Source of the DNA: Trochalopteron elliotii
Taxonomy: Eukaryota; Chordata; Aves; Passeriformes; Leiothrichidae
Direction of reading: 5' to 3'
NCBI GenBank assembly: GCA_024734555.1
Contig: JANPWX010000106.1
Coordinates: 2,728,624 to 2,792,623 of the forward strand
DNA length: 64,000 nucleotides
The position numbers and the translations under genes were made by a program. Below, piece by piece: positions 13,026 to 23,830 of the stretch (position 1 is the first letter of the stretch; every line of letters begins with the position of its first letter). The notes under the pieces are model-generated. The model was given only the letters and a program-made list of their open reading frames with translations. It made no database searches and had not been told where the DNA came from.

Positions 13026-13034
13026 CCGTACCTG
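13026..13034 (-). other. PHACTR3: 5' splice site of PHACTR3 exon 1
   Basis: Read on the minus strand the junction is CAG|GTACGG. The exon side is consensus; the intron side keeps GTA and the +5 G but deviates at +4 and +6. It is chosen over a stronger-looking downstream donor at 12842-12841 because the protein junction agrees with the known PHACTR3 N-terminus. Confidence 0.8.
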
Positions 13035-13134
13035 CGTGCTCCCCGGGGCCCGCGGGGTCCGTGAGGATGCTGGGGTCACTCTGCGACCTGCCTCGCGGGA
13101 GAAAACAGCCAGTCCCTTCTTCCGATGCAGCCAT
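13032..13134 (-). CDS. PHACTR3: PHACTR3 first coding exon (phosphatase and actin regulator 3 / scapinin), partial gene
   Basis: Seen: an ATG at 13134-13132 opens 34 codons plus one base, ending at a CAG|GTACGG donor (GT at 13031-13030). The peptide begins MAASEEGTGC and contains RGRSQSDPSILTD. Known: this closely matches the N-terminus of the long vertebrate PHACTR3 isoform, including the near-invariant RGRSQSDPS block, and the phase-1 junction in a Gly codon fits that protein. PHACTR proteins bind G-actin through C-terminal RPEL repeats and protein phosphatase 1 through the extreme C-terminus; PHACTR3 is neuron-enriched and nuclear-scaffold associated. None of those domains is encoded here, only the isoform-specific leader, whose R-x-R-S-Q-S-D stretch is a plausible phosphorylation site. 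An in-frame TGA at 13182-13180, 16 codons upstream, fixes this ATG as the start of the frame. Later exons must lie at lower coordinates, and none was recognised. The frame stays open past the donor to 12670 (see findings). Confidence 0.9.
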
Positions 13135-13153
13135 GAGGTGGAGGGCGGGAAGC

Positions 13154-13183
13154 TCAGAGGAGGAGGGAGGAGGAGGCGCTCAT
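13154..13183 (-). promoter_or_regulatory. Upstream ORF in PHACTR3 5' UTR (9 codons)
   Basis: An ATG at 13183-13181 starts a minus-strand reading frame of nine codons (MSASSSLLL) that stops at 13156-13154, 19 nt before the PHACTR3 ATG and in a different frame. If the transcript starts upstream of it, this uORF would be expected to reduce or regulate initiation at the main ATG. The transcription start is not visible because of the N-run, so inclusion in the mRNA is inferred. Confidence 0.5.
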
Positions 13184-13218
13184 GGAGCCGGAGGCGGCCG
13201 GGGGACAATGGGGACGGG

Positions 13219-13591
13219 NNNNNNNNNNNNNNNNNNNNNNNNNNNNNNNNNNNNNNNNNNNNNNNNNNNNNNNNNNNNNNNNNNNNNNNNNNNNNNNNNN
13301 NNNNNNNNNNNNNNNNNNNNNNNNNNNNNNNNNNNNNNNNNNNNNNNNNNNNNNNNNNNNNNNNNNNNNNNNNNNNNNNNNNNNNNNNNNNNNNNNNNNN
13401 NNNNNNNNNNNNNNNNNNNNNNNNNNNNNNNNNNNNNNNNNNNNNNNNNNNNNNNNNNNNNNNNNNNNNNNNNNNNNNNNNNNNNNNNNNNNNNNNNNNN
13501 NNNNNNNNNNNNNNNNNNNNNNNNNNNNNNNNNNNNNNNNNNNNNNNNNNNNNNNNNNNNNNNNNNNNNNNNNNNNNNNNNNNNNNNNNNN
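13219..13591. other. Assembly gap (N-run)
   Basis: 373 consecutive N bases immediately 5' of PHACTR3 exon 1 in the CpG island. True length and content are unknown. GC-rich promoters are often missing from short-read bird assemblies. Long translations crossing this run are artefacts. Confidence 0.99.
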
Positions 13592-14040
13592 CTCCGACTC
13601 GGGCTGAACAGCTCGGTTTGGGAATTTGTTTTTATGCTTTTATGGATTGTTTTTTGCTCCTCCCCGTCCTGCGCAGGGTGCCGGCAGAGGGGATGCTGGC
13701 GTCTAGTGATGCAGGTCAGGTCTTCTTGAAGTTTTGACCTGTATAAACCAGGGGTGCTTTCTGATCACTCTCCCAGAAAAGTCCTGTGCTCGGTCAGGGA
13801 TTGTGAGGGTTCTCACCTCGTGTCTGCCCTAAACTCTGCTTTTGTCTCTGCATGGAACTAATGCTGAGGTGTACACTCACCTACAAGCAGATTTCTTGGG
13901 CTGACTCAAGAGCTGTGGTTATACATGCAGCTGACCAAGTTCCTGTTGTGAGACAGGTGCAAGTTTGCAAAATTTTAGGGCTGAACCTTTGTATCAGAGA
14001 ATTTCCCAACCATGCAGTGGGTGGGGCATTCAGTCCCCTA

Positions 14041-14310
14041 CACAGAGCACAGGATCAGGCTGGAAGGAACCACGGTGGGGTCACCTGCTCCAACCTCCCT
14101 GCCCAGGCAGGCTCATCCCAGAGCAGAGGGCACAGGATTGTGTCCAGACAGGTCTGGAATATTTCCAGTGGAGGGAAACTCCACGGCCTCACCTGCACAG
14201 GAAAGTTCTTCCTCATGTTCAGGTGGAACTTTCTAAGCATCAGTTTTTCACCACTGTCCCTTCTTCTATTACTTGGCACCACTGAGAAGAATCTGGTTCT
14301 GTTTTTACAC
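14041..14310 (-). mobile_element. CR1 LINE fragment, antisense
   Basis: On the plus strand it reads as the reverse complement of the CR1 3' region: 'aggctggaaggaacca' then 'cctgctccaacctccctgcc', followed by 'gttcttcctcatgttcaggtgg' and 'tcaccactgtccc', ending near the 'gaagaatctggttctg' block. The same subfamily text recurs in the opposite orientation at 48455-48650. A 171-codon plus-strand open frame over it is a by-product. Confidence 0.88.
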
Positions 14311-14375
14311 AAATATGTGGAAAACATTTTGCTACTCTTAAAGAAAATGGGGTTTGGCCATTTCTAAAAGCAGGG

Positions 14376-14402
<27 letters not shown>
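14376..14402 (+). repeat. A27 homopolymer
   Basis: Uninterrupted A-tract about 65 bp past the end of the CR1 fragment at 14041-14310. No other retroposon body was recognised next to it. Confidence 0.92.
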
Positions 14403-14406
<4 letters not shown>

Positions 14407-17400
14407 GTTATGTGGGGTTATGTCTTTATTGTGTTTTGGGGGAATTTAACACAAATTTATCACATCTGTCACACTGAGACTTGTGCTTGCTGTTTTCCTT
14501 TAAGCAGGAATTTCAAAGTTAAATGTGCATACATCTAATTTGGGAGTCACTTTTGGGCTGTGTGTCCTGAAGATTTGGTTAACTTACTGACCTTTGGGGG
14601 AAGGAAAAAAGTCGGTGGCCGTAGATTCAATAGTGGAGTTTGATGAGAAAATTCATCCAAGATTCCATTTGAGGGGAGCCTGATTGTGGCTGTTGGGGTG
14701 ACACCCGCCCATGGCTGGGGTGAGCTGCTGCATCCAACAGCAAGTGGGAATATTGTCCTGAGAACAGAACCCAAAAAAGGGGTTTAAAGTAAGATATCAG
14801 AGTTTCTTGTTCAATGAGCACTGTCCCTTCTTGCTGTGTGTAACATAGATTCTAAGGAAAAAGAAGCATGTGAAGGTTTAATCTAAGCTGTGTCATCGTG
14901 CCATGGAATACATTAAGGTGCCAAGTGAGATAATGAGCCAAATCTATTTTTAGTCTTAAAAGGAGAGGAAGTAGCAAGTTTTAAATGGTTTTTCTCTATA
15001 TAGCTTTTAGGTCATGCTAGAAAACGCTGATGGTTTCTAGTGAATTCTGTGAAAGTCTGTTTGCACTAATCAATAGCTGCTTTCTGAGATGAAGAATGAT
15101 ACTGATTTTGTGTTTAAAATGGAAGGTTGAGAAGTTTCATATCAGATTTAAGCATTGCGTAAGACCGAATATATTAAAATATTTTCAACCCAAGAAAATA
15201 TCTCCAAGACATCTTTAGGAGCTATAGAAGCACAGAGGATGAGAGGGATTTATTTTTAACCAGCTCCCATACTGGTTGCCTCTGTAGATGACACTTTATA
15301 GGATTCCTTTGGATTTAAAATATTGTCTGGTACAAAACAGTCAAACAGGGCTGGAATCTGCCTTGCTGTTTTCACTTTGTTAAAGAGCATTTTCTCTCAT
15401 CCCTGACAAACCAAGCACCAAGAGGTTCAGTCTAACGATAAATCCCTGGTTGTGGTTTGTGCCAGCTGATGGAGCTGCCCCTGGACCTTGTTCTATCCAA
15501 AATGAACCATCACCATGTTTGGGAGAGGAGGTACCAAAAAAAACCCCAAAATTGTGTTGAATTATTCAAACTCATGTTGCTAAATAATGTCTCTTGTGTT
15601 AAAAGTAGGATTGTCTGCATGTCTTTTACTTTCAAATTTCAGAGGTGATGATGATGATGGCACTTTGTAGTTCCTTACCTTAAGGCAGGTTCTGCCTTCC
15701 TTCTGGGGCAGGGCTGCAGGGAGGGAAAAATAAACGTGAGGCAAAGTCTTGTCTTCATGTTGAAAGACCAACACCAAACAGGAATGGAGCCTTTTCACAG
15801 AAGTGAATAGAAGCTGAGGCAGGCACTAACTAATATATTCCAAGAATATTGATTGGTAAATCCCTCTGAAATTGGAATGAAATTGGAATGAAACTAAGCC
15901 TGGTTCTACCTGTGGGTACAAAGCACCTGAAAAAATGTCCTCAAGTTTTCATTTACTACTTCATGAGATTCTTTAAGTGTCACAGAACTATTTGCAGGAT
16001 CAGAATGGCTATTAGTAGAAACATGACTCTCCTTTTGTTTGGTTTATTTTCTCACTATAGGAGTCTTGTGGTAAACAAGTTTTCAGCATTTTCCCAGAAA
16101 GCTCAATGACCTGATCTGTTTAGTTATCTGTCAGAGGATTTCTAGCTTTTTATATTTATGATGAAAAGTTATAATGAAATTTTTCTAGCTTAATAGTAAA
16201 TATCTCTGCACTTGGGTTCCATTCAGTTGCAGGAAAATACCTCTTGAAATTAAATATCCACACAAGGAGCACAGAAGAGAAAATACATTTTTTTATAATT
16301 TTATTTTGATGCATAGTTCACAGCCAAACCAATGCATGTCCATTTCATATGACTTTACTTGATTTTTTTTAATGCAACTATATAAATGTTATGGATGATC
16401 TGATTAGTTTGTTTTCTCTCTGACAGACAGCTGAATGCCTGCTGTATGAGCTGGTTATATAAAGAGAAATCCAGACTTGTGTTAGAAAGGAATTATTCTC
16501 TGGGGAGAAGGAAAAGAGGTGAGTCATGTCAGTGCTGTTTTTTCTCAAATCAGCAGAATACTAAACAACCTCATTTTCCTTAATCTGAAGCCTACACGTG
16601 GTCTCTGAGCACCACTGAAGTGGGGGTTTTGTGTTGTTATTTAGAAAAATGAATGCAGGGTACACTTGGATTGACAATATCTGCTTTCATGCTCAAATTG
16701 TTCTGATGACCAAGGCACAGATAGCCTTGCTGAGAGCAGTTTTCTTAGATGCAGCAAGAGAAAACATTTGTTCTGCTGCTTGTGAGTCTTAACCTAGTTT
16801 TTGAGATCTTTATGCCAGCTTGTTGTAGCTCAGCGTGCTCACCATAACAGAGATGAGCATTCCCATGCTCAAACAGCTCTTGTCTGTACTTTGTTGGGGG
16901 TTTTTCCCCTCAGATGCTTTCTTTGTAAAGAGGACACAGAGCCTATTTTGAGCCTTTGTTTGTCAAGACCATAAATGCATGTCACCAAGAAGAGATAAAA
17001 TATCACCCAGCAGTCACAACTTTGTAAGTACAAAGACTTGTAACACATCTTCTCCAAAGTACTACTACAGAAAGCAAATAAAAAATGAATAAGCATCAGG
17101 GGCTTGTTTATTGGGGGCCTCGTGCACATTGAGAATCTCTGATACTCAGGAGCTATACTGGCAATGGCCCATCAGATTTTCATGTTTGCTTTCCTTCACA
17201 GCTCCACTGCTCACTCTCATTTTACAGGTGAAGGAACAGGAAAAGAGACTGGGAAGAATGTAAAGGAAGACCCTCAGCTCAACTCCCTGCCTTGACACAC
17301 AGCTCTACTCACATCCTTCTATGCTGTGATGATGAGAAGGGGAATCTCTACTCTTATTTTAAATCATGCAGCCTATAATAGTAACAGCCCCACGTGTGGG

Positions 17401-19455
17401 GAGTGAGCTTGTATCTGCAACACAGCCAGGCCAGCAGAGAGCTGCAGGATGTGGTCCCTGAGCTCTGTCATTGTGCATGAGGAGCAGGGAGAAGGCAGCT
17501 CCTGGGGAACCCTGCAGGACTCCTGAGGTGCTGTCCAAGCCAGCGAGCCTCCAGGTGATGTGCCACAGAAATGTTGTTTGTGCCACTTTGAAGGGATGGA
17601 TCTCATTATCCTCTCTGGTTTTTTGTTCCCCTTAGACCTCAGGATGCCTGAGGAGAAGGAATGTACATATAAATTCCATTGCAGGTCCAAATCTCCCTCC
17701 TTTCCACATTTTGGGGAATTAATGTTCTTGTATATGGAATATCTTGAGTATTTCACAGGCACTGGGCTCTTAAGGAGGCACACGGCTGGAAGTTCCTTGT
17801 TTTCACTTCCATCCTCAAAGTATTCCACAATCCCAAATACCCAAAACTACAAAAAACTGCAGATATGTGGGGGCTCTGAAAGCCATTTTTGGTGTAATTG
17901 AGACCCTGAAAGCTCTATGAATTAATACAGAAAAACCCAGTGAACTGTTTCTTGTTATATTTGTAACAACAGTCCTGCAAGCTTTACAATTCAGGAGAGT
18001 AGAAATAGCTCCAAGAAACTGGTGTTGGTTGTAAATATAAAAGAATACAGTGTAAGATCCAAGACTTTTTAAATAACTATTTGGAGAACTTAAATTCCAT
18101 TTGGAAACAAAATACCTCTGAAAAAGAAAAGCCTCTGTTTTGCTTGTGCTTTGCAACCCTTTGTATTTTAGAAGCAATGCAGCTCATTTTTGCCTCAGAG
18201 ATAGGTTTGGATAACTTGTAGCCTGATCAGAGATGTCATTTCTTCTTATTAAGTATTGCATTCAGACAGTACATTCTGATTCAGATCTCATCTTGTTGCC
18301 AAATCTGGAATAATTTTGACGTATACATTTTTCAAATTAATTCCAACAGTGAAGATCATTCAGTTGTCAGCAGAAGTGGAAAGGGAAAAGTGGTGCTCTG
18401 TGCTAATTAGATGAGAGCTGATGAGTCTTTGATGTAGAGCTGCAGGACAAAATCCTGATTCCACTCATGTTAGTACCTTTCAACGTTTACTTCAATGGCA
18501 CTTTGTTATTGTCACTTCATTTCCTGAGTAATGCAGGACTTCTTGTGGTAATTTCACACTCTGACCACAACACACAAGAAATTCAGCTGTTGGAGAGTTA
18601 AAATACTTCAGGGGCCAGTGACACATGAAACAAGTGACTGAGCTTCCTTCAGTAGGTCACAGTTTGCAGTTCTTTGGGGCTTGAAATTGAGTGAAGACCA
18701 TAATAATCAGCATTTATGAGCATCTCTCAGAAGATACAACCTCAGTTGGGCTTCAATTCATGAAAGGAAATACAGGAAATCTTGAGCTGATCAGCAGCTG
18801 AAGACAAGAGAAGGAAAGATCAAATTGATTGGAACTCCCAATAAGCAAGGTCCAGGTTAGCAGAGCAGTTTCTCTTCTGAGATAGAAGCTGTGCATTTTT
18901 TGCACGAGAGCCCAGCAGTCATGGCCAGCCCTTCCAGATCTCATACTCAGGGAGCTGCAGTGTGAGAACTGATTTAAAGCTTGAGGTTTGAGCTTTCCCA
19001 GGCAGAAATGGAGTGGTGACTTTATGCTACACCTTCATTCTTCTCTGAGTGTGTTGGGTTTATATCTGTCTGGGGTAATCTTTGGGCTGGTTCCATCTAT
19101 TCAATTTCCTGCTCACCAGCTCCTGAAGCAAGACTTGGGAAGGGAAGCAGAACAGCCCCCAGTAAATTTCTGGAATTTCTAGATTAATTTTAAGGAAAAC
19201 TAGGACTTCATACCATTCCTACACAGTAAAATTACTGCTTCCTCAGAGCTGAAGGGTTTAGGCAGGAGTTTGCATTGTCATTTGGGCAGAATGTGGATGT
19301 GCAGCTGGGGATGTGCACAACGTGGATCACTGCTGGGGAGGTTGTGCTTTGCTGTTTTGCAGATGCAGTGAGTCATCTGAGAAACCATTCCTCAGCAAAA
19401 CCCAGCTAACTTGGTTTACTTTTTAAATATCGGGGTTTTTTGGACAGTTGTGGCC

Positions 19456-19469
19456 GTTGCCATGGCAGC
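19456..19469. promoter_or_regulatory. RFX X-box palindrome
   Basis: GTTGCCATGGCAGC differs from the ideal palindromic X-box GTTGCCATGGCAAC at one base. It is about 6 kb upstream of the PHACTR3 ATG. RFX factors bind this motif in ciliary and neuronal genes; function here is inferred. Confidence 0.45.
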
Positions 19470-21794
19470 AGGGGATCGTGGGCCATCCCCTCCCCTCTGG
19501 GCTGCAGCTCAGTGTGCTGTTTTAATGCCATCTTGCTGTGAGCTTTGGAAGGCCAGGCTGCTCAGCAGCTCCATCACAACTCCATTCATGGACAGAGGCA
19601 GTTCAACCTGCCAAGTTTGCCCAGAACAGAATTGGATTTTCTCTTCCATGATTTCAAGGCTGGAGATGGATGTTGCTGTAAGTAAAGTCAGAACAACGTA
19701 ATCATGGAATTTTCTGTGCTGTTTTTTTTGTAAAAAAACATATTTTGCCAGCCTTGCTTCCAGCCAGCCTAGACTGTAAAGAGAGCAACACCTCCAGAGC
19801 CTGCAGCAGAGATCCCAAGTATTCTGGAAATAAATCCTTTAACATCTTTATCCAACAAAGCAAGTGCAGAATTTGCCTGGTAAATTCTTCCAGTCAAGTC
19901 AAAAATCAGGTGGTTGCCACAAAGAGTCCCTTTGTTTTCACTTGTCCCTAATGTGTGCCTCTCATTGTTATACAAATGTATCCTTTTAGGTCTAGATAGA
20001 AAAAAATGCTTTGCAAAGGAATTCCCAACATCGGTTTAATATAATCTGTGAACCACACAGATACTTTAAACCTCTCTCTCCTACAGATTAATTCTGTGAG
20101 ACCAAGTCCTTCAAGTTTTAAGGTTCAGTTGCAGAACTAGATGATTTTTTTTATGATTATTATTATTATTAACATGTAGTCTAAAAATGTTTTCTTCTAA
20201 CCCAAAGTGAAATACAGAGATTGGAGCACAAATTTTTGCTAAATATGTAATTAATTGTGTACATGAATGACTGCTTAGAAATCTTGCTTGTCTTTGTAAG
20301 CCTGTGTGTTGTATGGAGATGGAGGTTCATGCAGCTAAGGATTGTATGACCCGTGGTTGCTATAATTAGGTAATTATACCCTTGCTTAATGAACTAGCAA
20401 ACAGGGTTTTTTGCTGATGTTGCTTTTCCCCCTCTCCTAGAAAGTGGAAATAAATCCAATTAGATCAGTCAAGGAAGATGCCAGTAGGTTTGCTGCTTCC
20501 AAATCATTCAGAAGTCATGAATTATTTTAACATTTAGTCTTCATTCCTCCTTGGCTTTGTGGCTGTTACAAAAATTCTGTTTATTAATGCACTATGAACC
20601 AAAGCTGTCCAAATCAATCTCTGTCTCCATTTGTAAGGATGTTCTATATGTGCAGCTGAAGGGTACAGTATGTACCTCTGAAATTTTCATGTGGGCTCTG
20701 ACTGGATTTCCTGAGTAGAGGATCAGCTGACACCACAGGAATGTCACAGCCTGTGCATCCTCCCCAGGGCAAGTGTCATCTACATGCTGTTCACAGAGAT
20801 ATTTCCACTTCTGGAAAATGCAGTTACTGGCACCAGGTTTGGATCCATTTTCTTTTACTCTTTTGTTTTAACCTGCATTTTCCTATCTAGGGCAATGAGG
20901 AGTCTGCTTAAGCTCATAGGGAGCTCTATTTAATTATAATTGGCAGCCTGCAATCCTTTGTGCTGTCAAGGAAATCCTGGAGCTAATGGATGATACTGCA
21001 AACCCTTGGTAGTTGTTTTACACTCAGCAATTTGTTCTTTATTTAGCTGAATAAATGTCTGATGGAGCTGAGGGAATCCACTGAGGAAAAGCTGTTGGAC
21101 AGGAAATTCTTGGTGTACCAACCCTATGAATTAATTTATTGTCTTCAAGGGTAATTTTGCCATCTAGGCTTTATCTATGCATCTGAAGTAATAAATATCA
21201 ATTTGTTAGTAATAAGACAATTTACAAGAGCAGTGTAACCTGACAATGGTTATGAAATGTGTCACTAACTGTGGGCAGAGCAAAATTGTCTCTGCTCAGA
21301 TGGTTTTATACAGGACTGATGGCCTCAGGCTTGGTTTATGAATCGTGTTTTAAGCACAGTGAGAGAGTTTTAACAGCCCAAAATAGGCACCCGTTGCTGT
21401 CTCAACTGCAAAGCCCAGATCAAGCACAAGAGAATGGTTTTCCCTTCCCCATTTGTAGGATCAGGAAGAAATCTGGCACAAGCTGGAGTTTGTTAGAGAG
21501 TCAAAAGGTGCCACGATTTGATACCAGTTTGTGAGACACCTCATATTCTTCATCATCATCAAATGTGTTAATTTGTTCTGTGTAATTTCGGGCACATCAA
21601 TATTTGCAGTTCTGCTGTGGAATTGAGTCCTGGAGGAAGGACAAGCCCCGGGCAGTGCAGAGCACTGATGCAAACACAAGCGCCTGCCCTCTCCCTGGGC
21701 AGTCGGGCTGACTGCGGGGGCAACCGAGTATTCCGATAATTCTGTGTATTTTTAGACTTGGCAGTGCAGCCTGCCGGGGTTTTTTGACTGGCAA

Positions 21795-21808
21795 CCACTA
21801 GAGAGCAC
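21795..21808 (+). promoter_or_regulatory. CTCF-like site, one mismatch
   Basis: CCACTAGAGAGCAC departs from the CTCF core at one position (A for G in the GGC block). It lies at the end of a local CpG-containing patch (21640-21820) in otherwise AT-rich sequence. Weak on its own. Confidence 0.3.
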
Positions 21809-22353
21809 TACGGGATTGTCTCTTTTCCAAAGCAGGGTGTGGTGAACTACAGTGAGAAACGCCTTTTTTCACGTTTCTGAAGAGTGCTATTGTGTTCTGT
21901 ACAAAATAGAGGATGTAAAACCAAGATGTTAGCACCTCTGGCATTTTGCTTTACACAATTATTATTCATGGAGGCTTCTTTCATCAACGTGTAATTCTCA
22001 CTCAGTAGAGTTTCACCGAGTCCCCTGTAGTAATTAATGTACAGGCGATTTTTACTGTAAGGCTGAATGATGGTGCTTTGCTGCCTGCTGCACAGATAAC
22101 CTTGGGAGAATCTAGCTCTGCTTTAGCTTATCCTTTAAAAAACCCCTTCTGCCTCAAATCGTTCTCAAATCAGCAAACAATGAATGGAGTGTATCTATGT
22201 AAAATAGATAAACTCAGGGAAATGGTGATTTAAAGGAAAAATGTTTTGTGAATTAACCTCTTAGTCTCTCCTGATCCAAGTATTTGATGTTTCCTTATCT
22301 GACTGACACTGCATTTTTTTAAATCTTGTGGCCTATCTTTCATAATCCCCCAG

Positions 22354-22384
<31 letters not shown>
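22354..22384 (+). repeat. A31 homopolymer
   Basis: The longest A-tract in the window. No SINE or processed pseudogene was recognised immediately 5' of it, so a retroposed origin is not supported. Confidence 0.92.
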
Positions 22385-22386
<2 letters not shown>

Positions 22387-23424
22387 TGTTATTTTCATTA
22401 GAAGTACCTGTGCCTTGAGATTTTTTTTCCTCTTTTCATGCATCCTTCTGAAATCAGCTGGACTTTTAATGTTTACACGTCACCCTTTTAAAGCTCCTGT
22501 GTGCTTTTTGGGAGGACTTTCTCATTGAAATCACTGGTATCTTTGAGCTTATTTTATGAGCAGAAGGTTATAGCTTAAAACTTGGTAGTACCTGTGGAAG
22601 AAAACACATTCTCAGAAGATAATGAGGAGCCCAGAAGTCCAAAGCTTTCCTCCCCAGGTCTGCAGCTCTGCTTCCAGAGAATGGTGAGTGCAGCTGTGGT
22701 CAGCAAAGGAATTGTCACAGGATGGAGTTTCCTTCCTTCCTTCAGAAATTGGTGCTGAGGGGCAGAGCCACTTCTTCTACTGAAGTGAAATTTTTCTGTC
22801 AGCATTATTGTGTCAGAGCAGCTGGAGGGGAATAACTGGATTCTGGAGAGATTAAATGTTGGGGCCAGCTGTGTAAATGGAATATTTGGTGATGTGAAAG
22901 ACCCCTCTCATAACGCTGATATTCATCACATCATCCTAAATAGACCAGGCCTAGAAAAAAACCTCCCCTGAGCTGCAGATCCCAAAATTGGTTTGCCAAT
23001 CTGTTTATGTCAGTGCTAAACTTGAAATCCTAATTAGCAGGATTGGTTTGAAGCACTTGGTGACAAAGCCCACATTGCTTCTCTGACGTTGAGTTGAAGC
23101 AAACTGCTTAAAATAATAACTCACAGGTGTCCCTGTACATTTGTTGGGTTTGTTTGGGGCTTTTTTTGTAGTTCTTCTTCACAAATAATGAAGAAACTTC
23201 GTAAGAAAAACTCCAATTGTATTCACCTTTCCAATACCAGAATGCTCAGCTGGGAAGTGATTTGACCATATGGAAAGTGTTACTGGCTTTAAATCAAGTG
23301 ATGAAATGTAAAAGTTACTCAAACAATTTGTTTAAACAACTTAGAATAAACAACATTCAGGATATGATATTTTTAAAAATTCTGACATCTATGAAGTCTT
23401 TAGGAATATTTGTTGCTTTTTAGG

Positions 23425-23830
23425 AGTTTTCCTGGACATCGTTGACCAAGATCCTTCCCAGGAATTCCCAGATTTAGACCTGTTATGATTTACTGCACTG
23501 AGAAATTTTCCAAGAATTTCCTATCACTTTCTGGGAGTTAATTGATCTAAATCTTTTCTAGTTTTCCTGGGCTTTGCAAGTATGCCTGAATGTGTGATCT
23601 TTCCAGGAATTCCTGGACAGAGACCTTTTTTAAAGTTTCTGGATCAAAACCTCTCTTTGCATTTTCTCACTTTTTATAGGGATTCCTGGATCTAGAACCT
23701 GAAGTAGTTCCTGTGCTGTTCAAGGAATTTCCCATCCTAGATTTAGACCCTTCCTGAGAATTTTCCCAGGTTTTCTAGGAAATCTTGGATCTAAACTCTT
23801 TCTGGGAATTGCCTTCAAAAGTCCTCTCAG
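23425..23830. repeat. Degenerate tandem repeat, ~24.5 bp base period (49-bp dimers)
   Basis: The core GATYTARAMCC recurs in varied form at 23471, 23544, 23616, 23642, 23689, 23740 and 23789. Intervals are 73, 72, 26, 47, 51 and 49 bp, that is about 3, 3, 1, 2, 2 and 2 times 24.5 bp. Between cores are repeated AGGAATTYCC and TTTTCCYAGG strings. The array is old and eroded, with no match to a repeat family I know. Confidence 0.65.

Larger units (their letters stand above)
1..13031 (-). other. PHACTR3: PHACTR3 intron 1 (5' part; no further exon recognised)
   Basis: Everything downstream of the exon 1 donor on the minus strand is inferred to be intron 1. I looked for the next PHACTR3 exon, which should encode the segment leading to the basic KPWKWRKKK-like block, and did not find it on either strand. 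The stretch is mostly AT-rich unique sequence. It contains one CR1 fragment (9038-9187), a G-rich tract (8711-8729), a perfect AT-rich palindrome (6299-6324), A/T homopolymers and a promoter-proximal block at 12541-12770. Short open frames here have no recognisable homology. Confidence 0.75.
12770..13218. promoter_or_regulatory. CpG island over PHACTR3 exon 1 and start of intron 1
   Basis: GC content and CpG density jump abruptly at about 12770 and stay high up to the gap, with runs of CCGG, CGCG and GGCCGG unlike the AT-rich flanks. It covers the first coding exon, the visible 5' UTR and about 260 bp of intron 1. No TATA box is visible. It probably continues into the N-run; beyond the gap (13592 onward) CpG density falls quickly, so the core promoter is likely inside the gap. 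Confidence 0.85.

Noticed and set aside
12761..13737. Plus-strand open frames of up to 322 codons across the CpG island and gap
   Set aside because: Nearly half of each is translated N bases, and the rest is GC-rich sequence antisense to PHACTR3 exon 1. No homology.
13852..14367. 171-codon plus-strand open frame
   Set aside because: Mostly antisense CR1 sequence with unique flanks; no recognised protein.
22354..22384. Poly-A31 as the tail of a SINE or processed pseudogene
   Set aside because: The upstream sequence has no tRNA-like promoter boxes or recognisable gene remnant, and no target-site duplication was seen.
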